Assembly: GCA_963971305.1 (NCBI GenBank)
Contig: OZ020314.1
Location: 1,550,001 to 1,614,000, forward strand
Length of the DNA stretch: 64,000 bases
Reading direction: 5' to 3'
DNA from: Arcuatula senhousia
Taxonomy: Eukaryota; Mollusca; Bivalvia; Mytilida; Mytilidae
The notes under the pieces: model-generated
Told to the model about the DNA's origin: nothing
What the model saw: only the letters and a program-made list of their open reading frames with translations
Databases searched by the model: none
Part shown: in pieces, positions 22,801 through 34,781 of the stretch
Numbering within the stretch: the stretch's first letter is position 1
How the letters are laid out: each line of letters starts with the position of its first letter
Position numbers and translations under genes: made by a program

Positions 22801-25764
22801 TCACCCTGTTTTTGCCAAAAAATGTCCAACAAACACAAGGAATCGATTTGGATTACATATAAATGTAGCTTTTTTAATTAGAGTCGGATCAATTGCTTTT
22901 TTATTGTTTCTGTTTTTTCAAGGATTGGTGTAAGAGTTATTTTTTTTCACTATTTTGTTTTTGTGTTATAAATTCTTTTTTATATGTATATCACATGTGA
23001 CACCAAAAAGAACAAAATTCAGTTTCATATTTTTTAAGTCAAAAATGAAATATCAACACTGAAAATGTAAATTTTTCACACTGCAAATTTTTGTATCCCG
23101 ATCTAAATTTAGTAACATAGCATCAATATAGGTAAAAATAGAAACATAGCGTCAATATAGCAAAAAGGCATCATTTTTATTTTTAAAGTAAAGAAATACA
23201 TTAAATATTCTTAAAGTCACATGACCAAATAAACCAATGAAAATGAAAGAATCATAAACCATATGTAGTATAATAATATATTATCCTTTAAAAACAGGAA
23301 TAATCACAAAATTAAATATTGAGTTTTCTATCTTTCTCTCTGGTTAAACTACTATTATGGATTCAATGGAATTATGGATTTAGTGTGTTTTGTTTTTTTC
23401 ATATACAATGTATCAAGAATTATTAATAGTGAGACTGAGAGTTTTAAGTATACTTATTCCACATGCCAATTCATTGTATTTTTAATTTTTATTCATAAGA
23501 TAAATCAGATTATCTTAATATTCTACATTTTGTACATGTTGTATACTTACGAAAAACCATCAAGTTTAATTTGAGGTATATTGAATTCATGTATCTTACT
23601 TTGGGTCAAAACTAATGTCTGTTTGGCAGCCAACATCACTTCTGTTGTTCTCTCTCACATTCTCTATCATGTACATGTCCATTCTTTTTGCAAAGGTTTG
23701 GCAGGTTTTCGCTAAAGAATAACAAAAATGTTGTGTGTAATAGAAATTTTGAAGCTATTTATCCAACGTTTTGTCATTGAATCCTTAATTATACATGTGA
23801 ATATATTCTTTGTAAAGTTATTAGTTAAATGGTACAATAAAGCATTTGAAAACATCTGGTGACACTTATTTCTTAAATTTACATGTAATTTTTTTTATGC
23901 ATATCAGAACAATTTCTGACTTTCTTTAATGTACATGTAAATTTTTTTATGCATATCAGACTCCTTTTAATGCAGGCATACAGAACAATTTCTGACTACC
24001 TCATTTAGAATAGTGCACATTGAGTGAAAGTTCTACAGTAACAAAATTTCTTAAAACAAAAAGTAAAAATTTAAGTTATTCTGTGTTACTTGCAAAAGGT
24101 TGCTATAATGATATTTAATTTATAAGCTTTAAGTTTTTGAAGTTGTTTATTAATCTTGTGAAAATTATGTGTAAAATAATCTTAAAACAAATTGGTTTTT
24201 TCAACAACCAAATTTTTATACCATACCTGCTCGATTACTATTAAATTTACTGTTCAACTGACTAGAAATTAATTTCCAGTCAGGAGACTGCTTGTTCACT
24301 TTTAAATCAATAAGTAAGATCTGCAGGAATTTTTGTTCTTCATCACTCCATTTCTAAAATGTAGAGAAAACAAAAAATCTGAAAATTATAACAGTTCATT
24401 AATGCAAATCCAGGACACAGGTTAATCAAAGTCATTATTTCGATTCCAATTCAACATTTTGGGATTTCATCGTTCTATATATTTATATGTTGCTGATTGC
24501 TGTTTTGGTTGTTGTATGTTTGCTTTCTGTTGTGGTGTTTTTATGTCTACCAATTTTGTCTTTGTCTTTTCGGATTAAAAATATTTTGATTGCCCCTTTG
24601 CTTCCTCCTTTTATTTATATTTTGATTTTGTGTTTGACATACATGTATTAATCTTTCAGATAAAGTACTTTGGATGAATTGAAATAGATGAAACATATGT
24701 CATATTTTGAGAGTCAGTGAGATATATTTGTTACACATTGATTGACTGACCTGTTATAAAATATAAAAGTTTAGGAAATTCCCTACATGATCATTATGAT
24801 TAACCCATAATATGAAAAAAAACTGACTTATAATTTATATTAAATATACTAGTATACATGTAGTACATATATGTTTAAGCCCATGTTGTAGTTTTTTTTT
24901 TATATTGAGTTCAGAATAAGAGTTAAGAGATGGTACATTAGACACATTGAAAAATGTTTTTTATTTCATTGTTCTATTCTTATCAAATTTAAGTTTTAAG
25001 TAGTGACCTTTTGCTTCTTGGCTGGAAAGACTGATTCATCATCATGAAATCTCTTCCAACTAGTTACTGGCTGAAAAAAGCAACAAAAAATCATTATTCC
25101 ACATGTTAAATTATATTTCTAATTCTTAAATATTGCATGTATTGTTTGTTTTCTGTATCCAATGCAAATTTTCAGAAAACTAGCCATAGGGCAGCAGGCA
25201 AGTGATAATTTGAAAGTCTTAGACTGGTTCCATATTTTGGTTTGGGTTTGATTGCCACCACAGTTTTGACATAGCATTTTTTCAGACAGTTCAACATTTA
25301 TAGTAAGAAGGGATATACATGTAGATATACACATCAAATCATGCACATCCTGAAAGAAGCAGAGGAACCAATGGGGTATCTGAATGTCAAAGAACAAAAC
25401 TAGTTAAAAACCTACACGAACAGGACAAAAACAGACAACATGTAAAACATGGAAACACAAAAATCACTGAATATCAATCAACAACAAACACATGACATTA
25501 ATACTAGGGTTGCACAATATATCCGTTCCGGATTTGACTCGTCTTTTATACGAGGTCATCAGGGGTCACGGGGAGGAAAAACGATGTCATTCAATATGGG
25601 ACAAAGGGAATGGCATTTTCTATCAACGATTCTTCTGTAATTATTCAACATATAGGGTAAAAATCATTTGCAACCGACAAATAAACCAACCATCATCATT
25701 TCCAACCAATAAAAAATCAATCTTGAACGGAAACAAAGAAATTACTTACTACGTCCATTAGCAT
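16808..25764 (-). CDS. DUF6589 protein with Myb/SANT-like N-terminus
   Basis: Exons in transcript order: 25750-25764 (ATG, tentative), 25008-25070, 24227-24353, 23600-23711, 21707-21796, 20417-20992, 18916-19632, 18151-18466, 16808-17415. The last five join in frame to 768 residues. Exons 3-4 give a Myb/SANT-like DNA-binding domain (KWSDEEQKFLQILL...SPDWKLIS). The core is the DUF6589 family: VGVSTSYTVS, VRLVGDNLNFSVG, FQIGGDQLTRERL, FFHLGMNYLEK and, later, HYSLEAGMSFIYLLKLIKG and NLHGVNDGFVPADLVQE. The family's role is not settled; repeated GDN/GDQ acidic motifs and the DNA-binding N-terminus suggest a transposase (inference). The junction 23600 to 21796 is not in phase, so a small exon between is probably missed. 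The last ten residues and stop come from the MITE. It converges on the helicase gene. Confidence 0.8.
20025..20115 (-). repeat. tRNA-like SINE head
   Basis: On the minus strand AGTTCGAGTCTGACCTGGGAT matches a pol III B box, with an A-box-like stretch about 60 bp upstream. It lies in an intron of the DUF6589 gene. The arms do not pair as a functional tRNA. Confidence 0.45.
22115..22375 (+). repeat. Probable LINE 3' tail
   Basis: Ends TTTTGACAATAAAATATTTGATTTGAT, a tail style common to non-LTR retrotransposons. It sits in an intron; no protein domain is readable. Confidence 0.3.
25355..25500 (+). repeat. Dispersed AAGTCCGAAAGGGCAG family, diverged copy
   Basis: AAGAAGCAGAGGAACCAATGGG, then CAGGACAAAAACAGACAAC and ATCACTGAATATCAATCAAC, matches the fuller copy at 59,160-59,400. 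It lies in the first intron of the DUF6589 gene. Confidence 0.6.
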
Positions 25765-26459
25765 GTTGGACCCAGTTTTTTTTACCAGTTCCTTCTCTTT
25801 AGGCTAAATTAGTGACCCATCCCGCAAATGCGCAACGCGTGTATACATTGCAGTTTGCAAATAAAATATTAATTAATTCAATATTTTAATTAGTGGTAAA
25901 AAATTAAATTGTATATTAACAACCTACATTAACCATGCCAATTTACATGATTAACCTAGCATTAAAAAAAATTTCAAGCTTTCATTTAATTATTTACATG
26001 ATTTACCTGACTTAATACATCCATCCCTTCTGTGTATTTATCTTCTCAATAATATTTATGCATCATCACAGTTTCAAATTAATCATACCTTAAAGATTGA
26101 AAGAAAAAAAAATATATTCAATTTTTTTTTTTATACAGCATCATATCTGACAAGCAAGTTGCAAACACAGTGTTATAAATGTTGCTCATGTTGTTGTCAG
26201 TCAAGAAGTTTTATGGAAGACATAATGTGCTCTTAGAAAAATACAGGATAAATTGCTATCACTCGGATGAGATAAAGTTGTGATTTATAAGGTACATGTA
26301 TTTTATAGGACAGAACAAAGATTTTTTGCTACCTTCTTTTATCATGTTTTTGGATTTTTTATGCTTCCATCCATTCTTTTTTCACTCGACCCTGAGACAA
26401 TCATAAACCCATATATGACATTTGCTTACCTACGTACGTACTACCCTATTTTCAAAGGA
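25765..26459. other. Upstream region of the DUF6589 gene
   Basis: Presumed promoter side. The minus-strand ATG at 25764 is the first after an in-frame TAG (about 39 bases upstream). No clear promoter element is visible; the rest is AT-rich. Confidence 0.35.
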
Positions 26460-26611
26460 TTGAACAGGTCCTGTACAAGTACCAAACGAGCTAGGTAGTT
26501 CAATCGAGCTATTTAACCTCGATTGAGCTTTTAATTTTTGAGATAATAATTTAAACCTCGAGATCGATTGAACTACCTACCTCCTTTAGTACTTGTACAG
26601 GACCTGTTGAA
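26460..26611. mobile_element. 152-bp fold-back element
   Basis: Arms of about 50 bp, beginning TTGAACAGGTCCTGTACAAG on the left and its near complement on the right, extend through AGGTAGTTCAATCGA. The centre is short and AT-rich, so nearly the whole element forms one hairpin. Confidence 0.75.
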
Positions 26612-26830
26612 AGCAGATAACAGACATATTTTTCTTTAGCCTGCTGTAATATTTTTATGCTGCAATGGCTAAACCACTATTTCTTAAAGTTTATATGAAT
26701 AAAAGGGTAGAAACAAAATTTATAAAGTAATTTTTATATTTCAGTGGACCATTGAAAGACAATTATTGTCTTCAAACAGATAAAATGTACAGTGAATTGT
26801 GTTTTACAAGTGATTAATTCGAGTTTTAAC

Positions 26831-26878
26831 CACAGGCACTTGTTTCGTGAAAAAAAAATCACGAAACAAGTGCCTGTG
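26831..26878. repeat. Perfect 20-bp hairpin
   Basis: CACAGGCACTTGTTTCGTGA (26831-26850) and its exact complement (26859-26878) are separated by eight A/T bases. It is not followed by a T-run typical of bacterial terminators, and this is a eukaryotic context. Function unknown. Confidence 0.85.
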
Positions 26879-27500
26879 AACGTCTCGTTTTTGAAATATC
26901 TGAAAATTGACACCTAAAACTGCGTGCACACTTTTTATTTAACCATCAAAAAACGTAATTTATACCTCAAATTAAGGAGAATCATAAAATCTAAAAGTGT
27001 GCAATTCGATTTTTCCATTCAAATACCATACTTGTAAAAGAAACAGTTTTTTGTTTACCTGAAGCGGTGGTTTTATACTTACATCCGGGCTTCTTTTAGA
27101 CTTTTGAAAGAAGCCCGTACCGGGACCTTGCGTGGAAGTTTATAGCTACTGCTAAAACCTGGAACGCGGTCCCGGGAACCAGGATAAGTTTACAACTTGA
27201 ATGAGGTATTGTCTCCCTTTAATTTGTGTTACTTTGGGCGTTTTTTTTCCAGAATTGAAAGAGAAGATTTAAAGGTTTTAACACTTTATCAGTGAGATAA
27301 AGGTATTTATTTATCAAGCGAAATCTTAATCCGTGTTAAGGAACATATTTCTTACACTGACAATGTCACTTTTTTCAGTACATCAACAAAAACACAATCT
27401 ACTTTCGTTTTCGATTTAAAATTTCCTGGTACATTTATTAAAATAGATCAAGCCAGGCATACTCATTTTAGAATAAGCCACAAGAAGGAGGTTTGGCGCG
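26879..27500. other. Intergenic with hairpin near 27,090
   Basis: CGGGCTTCTTT near 27,087 pairs with AAAGAAGCCCG near 27,108. No gene is recognised. Confidence 0.45.
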
Positions 27501-27504
27501 CCTT

Positions 27505-27620
27505 AAAACCTGGTTTAACCCACCTTAAAACCTGGTTTAACCCACTATTTCTTTTGAAATGCCTGTATCTTTGCTATCTTCAATTTTTCCGGTGTACTGT
27601 CTTCCTTGTATTGTCTTGTC
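27505..27620. repeat. AAACCTGGTTTAACCC repeat, tandem start
   Basis: CCTTAAAACCTGGTTTAACC occurs twice in tandem, followed by TTTTGAAATGCCTGTATC and CTGTCTTCCTTGTATTG, paralogous to 8,777-8,890. The same palindromic core is at 57,966-57,990. Confidence 0.7.
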
Positions 27621-27759
27621 TTAAGATTGATTCTCCAAGTTCGGTAATACATCATTTTCGAGTTCATTGCTTTTCCAGAAAAATCCCTCAATAAGACAGT
27701 AAATGCACATGACTTCACTAGTTTTTTAGTCAAACTGGGGTGCTTTCCATGGGTGTCCG

Positions 27760-27870
27760 TTCGATAGTCCGAAGGGTCGATAGTCCGAAGGGGCAATGGT
27801 CCGAAGGTTGATAGTCCGAAGGGGTAATGGTCCGAAGGGTCGATAGTCCGAAGGGTCATTGGTCCGATAA
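27760..27870 (+). repeat. Minisatellite GATAGTCCGAAGGGTC
   Basis: About seven units of 15-18 bp (GATAGTCCGAAGGG alternating with AATGGTCCGAAGGG). An inverted counterpart is at 29,943-30,060. Confidence 0.85.
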
Positions 27871-28041
27871 CGCGCTCATCCATTTATAACATAAAGGATC
27901 CTGACCACCCGTGTGGGCAAGACGGGGTGCATATTTATCCATGCTTTTTATATTTTTCTTAATATAGAATAAAGAAAGGTTGGTCCCCAGGAAAGTCATG
28001 ACACTCCCAGTATCACGGTTGCTGTTCATCAAGCAATCGTC

Positions 28042-28269
28042 AGGGGACAAGCATTTGATTCTGAGAGGGGAGCCTGGCAGTTTTTGTAAATAAATAGGAT
28101 TCTGGCAGTTTTTTTGTAAATAAATTGGATTCTGGCCTGAAACAACTTGGAAATAAAAAATCTGGCATTTACTTCCAAAAATAAATAAATAAATAATCTG
28201 TATGGTATGTAGAAAATAAATATTCTCGCCGCGTAGCTGCGGAAAAATAAATCAAATGGTCGTCCCCTT
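28042..28269. mobile_element. MITE, AGGGGAC..CATTTGATT ends
   Basis: AGGGGACAAGCATTTGATT at the left and, in complement, AAGGGGACGACCATTTGATT at the right. The interior is rich in TTCTGGC and AAATAAATA words. Shares the CATTTGATT core with 10,917-11,199. Confidence 0.7.
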
Positions 28270-29024
28270 ACAATGTAGCTCAATTGTACAGATTTGGAAT
28301 AAAATGGTCGCCTTTTTCGAATTCGCTAAATTGATGTAAATCTCAAGCTAATGGAGGAATGTGTTCATGGCAACAAAAGACCCACAAAACAAGAATTGGT
28401 TGTCTGACAGGTCTGAAGCTTAAGATTGCTTCTAAATTTCAAATAATTCTAATGTACGATTTCTGGGTCGGAGGAAATTTTTATGAAAATTATCGTATTA
28501 AGAACTTAAGAAAAATAAAAAAAAAAATAATTGAAGTTATGAAAAATCAAACAATAGACTTTATAAGAACAAAATATCATATTCTACTCTACGCAATAGG
28601 AAGTTTAAGTCAGAGGGACTAGATTGTAATTTAATAAAACTTAAACTTAGCATATAAGACCCCCTTTAGCTTTTAATTTTACAAAGCGAAATTGTCCTTT
28701 AATCATGTTAATTCCAATGTTTTGACATCTATCAAAACATCCACACAAATGCAACTTCTTTCATATCCATACAGTTATGACAGGAAGTGTCAGGTGGCTT
28801 AAAAGGCCTACATTTTTACTTAACGGGAATGATTAAAAAAAAGCGATGTAACCTACATAAACTAGCAGCAATTTAAAAAATCAACAACAGAAGACCGTTC
28901 AGAAGAGTAAAAATAAATGAAGTACACATATGTTCTTTACTTGGTACAAAATGGGTGGTTTAAAATAGGTTTTCGATGCAGAATTCACACTTTTCAAATG
29001 TTGCGATATTGTGGTTGACAAAAA

Positions 29025-29345
29025 GAAGCAGAGGTACCAATGGGACATCCGAATGTCAAAAGTCCGAAAGGGCAGAGACAAAACCAGTCAACACCTATGA
29101 GAACAGGACGAAAAACGTACAATATAAAACTTAAAAATACATAAACATCTGAAAAGCAATCAGGTGTACGGTCGGTACCAATGGGGCATCCAAATGTCAA
29201 AAGTCCGAAAGAGCAGAGACATAACCAGTCAACATCATGAGAACAGGACGAAAAAACACAATATAAAACTAAAAAAAATACATAAACATCTGAAAAGCAA
29301 CCAGGTGTACCAATGGGGAATCCGAATGTCAAAAGTTAGAAAGGA
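29025..29345 (+). repeat. Three tandem units of the AAAGTCCGAAAGGGCAG family
   Basis: Units start near 29,036, 29,177 and 29,310 with ACCAATGGGRCATCCRAATG, about 135-142 bp apart, and share GAGAACAGGACGAAAAA and AAAATACATAAACATCTGAA. Frames on either strand are by-products. Confidence 0.8.
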
Positions 29346-29465
29346 CAGAGATAGGTAGGTTGAGTAGCATACACTTTTTCCTCATCCTATGGGTATCCTA
29401 AGGTGTAACAGAGAGTCAGACGGCTACTTTACAAACGTATTGTAAATGGGTATATGACCCGAAAT

Positions 29466-29911
29466 CCCGGGGGGTTACTCTGGTGTTTTATGACGGGGGT
29501 ATGCATTTTGTAGATTGAAATTGGTACCCGAATCTATGTCAGATAATCGTCAAAAACATACCCAAATCTATGTGATTAGCAAAAAATACCCATATCTATG
29601 TAACGAAATAAAAGTCCATCAAGTTTTTTTTTTCATTTATTAGAGCCTTACAAAATTAATTACAAGTCTCTTTCTTATTTAAAATGACATCTTAACTTCG
29701 TAAAGTATCCCAAAAACACAAAAGACCCAAGTCTATGGCACCTTTTCTGTTTTGACTCTCATGTCTATGTAAGACATCAACAAAAATGGGTACCAAATCT
29801 ATGTGTACTGCTTAAAAAAAGATACCCAAATCTATGTAAAAAATTATGAAAAATGGACCCATAAAAATTGCACATCCCGTATATTGTATATAGGGAGTAA
29901 CCCCCCCCGGG
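29466..29911. mobile_element. MITE with CCCGGGGGGTTACTC ends
   Basis: CCCGGGGGGTTACTCTGG at the left pairs with GGGAGTAACCCCCCCCGGG at the right. Inside, ACCCAAATCTATGT recurs at least five times in one orientation. Non-coding. Confidence 0.8.
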
Positions 29912-29942
29912 CCTGAAATACCTGAAATACCTACAAAGAATC

Positions 29943-30060
29943 AAACCCTTCGGACCAATGACCCTGCGGACCATCGCCCCCTCGGACCATCGCCCCTTCG
30001 GACCATTGACCCTTCGGTCCAATGACCCTTCGGACTAAAAACCCTTCGGACCAATGACCT
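29943..30060 (-). repeat. Minisatellite CCCTTCGGACCAATGA
   Basis: About seven units, the reverse complement of the type at 27,760-27,870. The two arrays face each other about 2.1 kb apart. Confidence 0.85.
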
Positions 30061-30189
30061 GGAATCGCTTTCCATTATGCGGTGCCTACCGGTTGAACCG
30101 GGGACAGATTCCAGAAACGGCTCCTTTTCAGTCGGAATCTCACAAGTAACAATAACAAAATAAATAGGATAACTCAACTTATTGTTACT

Positions 30190-30645
30190 CGCAAAATGAC
30201 AAACTGTACGTTCTAAGCTATTTTCAGAACTGTGGGACCTCTACTTCCTGTTTAGGGTGGGGCTGATATGAAAATCTATGAACATTGACTTGAAAATTTC
30301 TGTCAAGCTTTTCTCAGAAACCATGTATGAGAATGATTTGAAACTTGGTAGGATGGTTCAGAATAACAAACTGTGCATCCTTAGCGACTTTTAGACCTGT
30401 CAGGCCTTTACTTCCTATTAAGGGTGGGGACAATATGAAATCTATAAACATGACTTGAAAATTTTTTTCAAGTTGTTCTCAGAAACCATACATACATGTA
30501 GGAATGATTTGAAACTTGGTAGGATGATTCAGTATGACAATCTGTGCATCCTGAGCAACTTTCAGACCTGTGAGACTTCCACTTTCTGTTTGGTACCTAG
30601 CGGGGACATCCGTTCCCCATGGACATATTCCTTCTTTATTTTTTG
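30190..30645 (+). repeat. Dispersed repeat with 180-bp internal periodicity
   Basis: Two to three units with TCTCAGAAACCAT, GATTTGAAACTTGGTAGGATG and CTTCCTRTTWAGGGTGGGG, ending CATGGACATATTCCTTCTTTA. The same family with the same end is at 43,730-44,290. Confidence 0.75.
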
Positions 30646-30649
30646 AAAA

Positions 30650-31665
30650 AAAAATAAAACAGAACAATTTATAATCTTTTAAAAAAAATTATCTTATCTG
30701 TAGTGTAAGTACATCCCATCACAACAATATTTTGCCCTCTCAATTTTTTATTTGTATAAATTTGGACATTTGGTCAGGAAATTTATGATATTTTTACCGG
30801 TCTTGAGACATTTTTACCCGTTTTTTTCATTGGTCCGATGTATTTCATATTCATTGACCGACATGTTTGTTCATGATTTACTTCATTTTGTTTTGCAATA
30901 CTCTAAGAATGCTTGTTTTCATTACGTTTTTTTTTCTAAAAAAGAATCCTGTAGGAATTTTAAATTATAGATTTGTCTCCTGAATGTATCTAGAAAATTG
31001 TATACCCCTTGAAGTGATATTCTGCTTTGTTGAATATGCCATGTGCCATATGATCATAATATCCTGCCCTTTTTCTGACTGCAAAACATCCCTGTAACCA
31101 GGTAACAAATAACATGCACAGAAACAAAGTGTGTACAGTCATTACACCTTTACCTTTACTGTTTGTTTTAAAAATATATTCATTACCTGTTTTCCAGCAG
31201 CACGTTGAATACCTGAAGAAGTTATTATGGATTGGGTGTAAGTTTAAAATGTATTACTAAGACATGACTGCAAAATATTCCTGTAACAATTCAATGAAGG
31301 AAAAAAGAAGAGGATACCAGAATAACGAGGGGGATTCGAATGGCTAGATAAAGACAAAATCAGAAAACAAGAACAGCAGACATAAAAACACACAACAACA
31401 ACTGAAAAAGCAATATTATACAACACAAGTTCAAGTTGTAATGAGAGTGAAATCAAGCGCTCCAGATATCATCATGAATCTTTATACATGTATGAAGGAT
31501 GTTTTGACATATAGAGAAACCATCGTACAATAATACTCAATCATAATTAAGTGATTGCAGATTAAAAATATAATATATTTTAAACATATTCTTTATATTG
31601 AAAGTTTAACATATAAATGTATTTATTTATCCTGGATTTGGAAACAAGCGTAATGCTTCTATAAA
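30650..31665. other. Intergenic, nothing recognised
   Basis: AT-rich; 31,310-31,420 resembles a decayed copy of the AAAGTCCGAAAGGGCAG family. No gene. Confidence 0.45.
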
Positions 31666-31945
31666 TCCCTCTCCTGCTTGCTGCTTGCCAAAGTGGCATT
31701 TGTAGCGGCCCCGACTGAGCCTACTGTTATCAAACACTATAAAGGTGTCTTTAAAGTGCACAGGGTATTGCTCTCCCAATATACTGGACAACCTTTTTTC
31801 GTCCCCTCTGAAGGACTAGCATTGCTTCTTGAGACAATCCCTGAAAATGGTGTAAAGAAAGAGTCGGGGAAATCCGTTCATGAAATTTTCACCCCGGATG
31901 AGGATCAAACCAAGAACCTATGTGTTAGCAGCCCAACACCTTAAC
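31666..31945 (-). repeat. tRNA-derived SINE-like sequence
   Basis: On the minus strand GTTAAGGTGTTGGGCTGCTAA, then CATAGG and GGTTTGATCCTCATC, resembles the D-arm/anticodon/T-arm order of a Ser-type tRNA. A unique-looking body of about 230 bp follows. The plus-strand frame at 31,678 is an accident of this repeat. Confidence 0.5.
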
Positions 31946-34486
31946 TTCCCTTTCTTTTCTGATGAAACATGTTCATAGTTTAGTAATGGTAGTTTAAAAA
32001 TAACATGTATTTTGAACATAATCTTTTTTTATTGTACATAAAGTTTTTTTCACTATTTTGTCTTGGAACCTCAATCATGGGTAGAGGGTCAGTTCTACTC
32101 TTTATTTTTATTTTTTGATTTCATTTATAGTGCTGTGTTTGTCTCTATTTTTGTGATGGTCGTTAGTGCAGTGTTTGTGTATTGGAGATTGAGAAATAAG
32201 TCACAAAAGAGTAAGTTGTTTATTTTTAAGTCACATAGAACATGCATATATCATGTATATGAAGATAGATAATTTTAACAGTATGTTGTCTGTAAAAGTT
32301 GAAGAAAACAAGATGTAAAATAGGTGTATGTAACACGTTACCAAGTCACACAGGGCAAAAGTACTTGTATCCATCTGACACGTATAGATCTGTGTATTGG
32401 AAACATAAACCTAACACACTAAAATACACATATTACACAGTGACCATATTTCAAGATATATCAATATTTAATAAAAAAATATGCCTTAAAGTATTTTTAC
32501 ATAATAAAAAATCAAGAATATGCATGTACATGCTTACAAAAATACTTATGAATTTCATAAAACAATACAGAAGACAAATGGACAATGGAGAAAAATTTTA
32601 AAGTTTTTGCTTTTTATAGATGGGTAGGTTAACCAAAATTGTACAAACTTGGCATCCGTCTTCTTTTACTTTTCTTCAAACTTATTCCCCTCTGAAATGG
32701 CTGCACAGATTTAAACCATACATGTATTTGGTCTGGTGGTACATTAAGGTATCCTACACAGAACTGATGTGGGGATTTTTGATTGGTTAAAGAACTTTTC
32801 CATTATGGCTAAAAATATAACATAGGGGTAAATTGTAATTTTTGTCTCGCCTGCAACAAATGTCCCAAAAGTGAATTAGAAAAAAAAAACATATCGTTCT
32901 AGGCGTAAATTTGTTATAAGCGAGTTCGTTACATTCGAGTTTTACTGTAGTATGTTGATTTGACATAGCGATTTCCTGTTCTCTTAAACCGGACTTGACA
33001 CGCTTTATTGACCTTTAGCAACGATTGTGATATACTGATATCCAAAAAAAAGTTGCTTACTCTTGTTACTATTTTAGTTCTCGTTGGTAATCGTTGTTTG
33101 TGTGTTTATGATGTGCGTTTCTTCGTGCTGTTCTCATTCGTGTTAACTGGTTTCGTCTTTTCCCTTAAAGTCTTTTTACATTTTACTTCCCCATTTGTAC
33201 CTCTTCGCTTCTTTCTTGATATTTGAACACATATTAGACTATACAACACATACAAATATATTGTATACAAACAATAGAAGAGATTAAAATTTCAAAAATG
33301 AACTTATTCACCGACCAATTTATTTCTTGTCAATAGCTTTCTTGCGTGAAACCATTTACGAGGGCAAGCAACGATTTGAATAAATACGACGTAGTAGGGA
33401 TTAGTTCTTTACATAATAATAATTTTGAACAATGGCCTTTCATTTCTGGCTTACTGTTTTGCAAATAATCGACACAAATAGTGCTACATTTCTACTTAAT
33501 TGACTCGCGGTATGATGTGTCGGAGCAACGTGAGAATGTTTTCAAAAATATTCCAAATGCTTTAAATAAGATCTTGCAATACTTATAAAACATTTAACGA
33601 TGTAGTAAAACTTGTACAAGAGTGTTGCCAATAGTTAGGATGACGCACATACCAAATTTAAACGGTCTATAGTTTGAATTGGGTGAGAAATCGGTATTTT
33701 TAGAGTGAACATCGTTTTCATTGACGTAGAAATCGTAAAGTTTTAAGAAGACGTGGAGTAGTGGACAGTTAAAAGATGCGTGTAAATGTCTAAGAAGCTC
33801 CAACAGATATACACATATTCTCTTAATTTTGAGGAAACTCACTTAGATTCTTCTGATGCATTTGCATTTCAAACGAGACGGAAAATAAATGATTAGCATT
33901 TTTCTGATATTAGAATATATTAATGTTTCCTATAAAGTACCGTGCCTACCAATAGACATTGCTGAAGTTGCTGTTGATGTTGATGAACTTGAATATCCAT
34001 GCAATTTGTGAATCATATGTTTCCAGAAATGGAACAATAAATGTAGATAATTTTGACAAAATATATGGTTTAAAACTCACAAAGTTTTTTTTTAAATATT
34101 GCATTTAATATGGCCATATGGAAAAAAAATAATTTGACGTAAAAACATGTGAACATGTTGCTCCGGGTTACGAATACGATTTATTTTCTAAATGATGAAA
34201 AATCAACTTATATTTATTTTTTTTTATTTCCAGATTTGACACATAAATTTGTAAAACTACCCATTTTGTTATAACAAAATTTGAAGAAAGTCAAATAAAT
34301 ATTTTTTATTATATATCACCTGTCAACAAACTTGACGGACAGCCCTCATACAACCATTAACCACAGAAAAAACTAAAACAAGACTATAATAATAAATTGT
34401 ATAATGATTTAAAGTTAGGTGAACCCACGATCGGCAATATTTGTGTTTAAATGCGATATATATAGAAAATAGGACTTTTTTATTTC
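31946..34486. other. Intergenic, no supported gene
   Basis: AT-rich. Frames at 32,063, 32,299, 33,008 and 33,594 have no recognisable domain or exon context. The one at 32,063 is strongly hydrophobic (about one membrane span) but isolated. Confidence 0.45.
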
Positions 34487-34557
34487 GAGATCGATTTTAT
34501 CACTTGTTTTGGTGAACCCGAAGGGTGAACCAAAAAACAAGTGATAAAATCGATCTC
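34487..34557. repeat. Long hairpin left of the large transposon
   Basis: GAGATCGATTTTATCACTTG (34487) pairs with CAAGTGATAAAATCGATCTC (ending 34557), with the arms extending to about 27 bp around a short GAACCCGAAGGGTGAAC loop. Confidence 0.85.
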
Positions 34558-34777
34558 AAAATCAAAAAGTCATATATTCTCTTTATCGGTAATTAATTGT
34601 GACGTAACGTACTGACCCGATAATTTCGGTGATACACACCTGTTCGTGAGACAGACTTTATCAGCCAGTACACAACAAAGGAAAAATGTACTAATTACCG
34701 ATAATTTAGACGATTAATACTTAATCAGAGGAAGAAAAGTATATATAAACAATCTTACTTTGCACAATTATATTTAT

Positions 34778-34781
34778 ATAG
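34778..34781. other. Left target-site duplication ATAG
   Basis: ATAG immediately precedes the left inverted repeat; the same four bases follow the right one at 57591-57594. Confidence 0.8.

Noticed and set aside
28994..29332. Repetitive secreted protein on the minus strand
   Set aside because: It is the translation of three tandem units of the dispersed AAAGTCCGAAAGGGCAG family.
31678..31944. 88-residue protein
   Set aside because: It lies in a tRNA-derived SINE-like repeat read backwards.
32063..32272. Small membrane protein with a hydrophobic span
   Set aside because: T-rich DNA readily gives hydrophobic frames. A GTAAGT follows, but no partner exon or domain was found.
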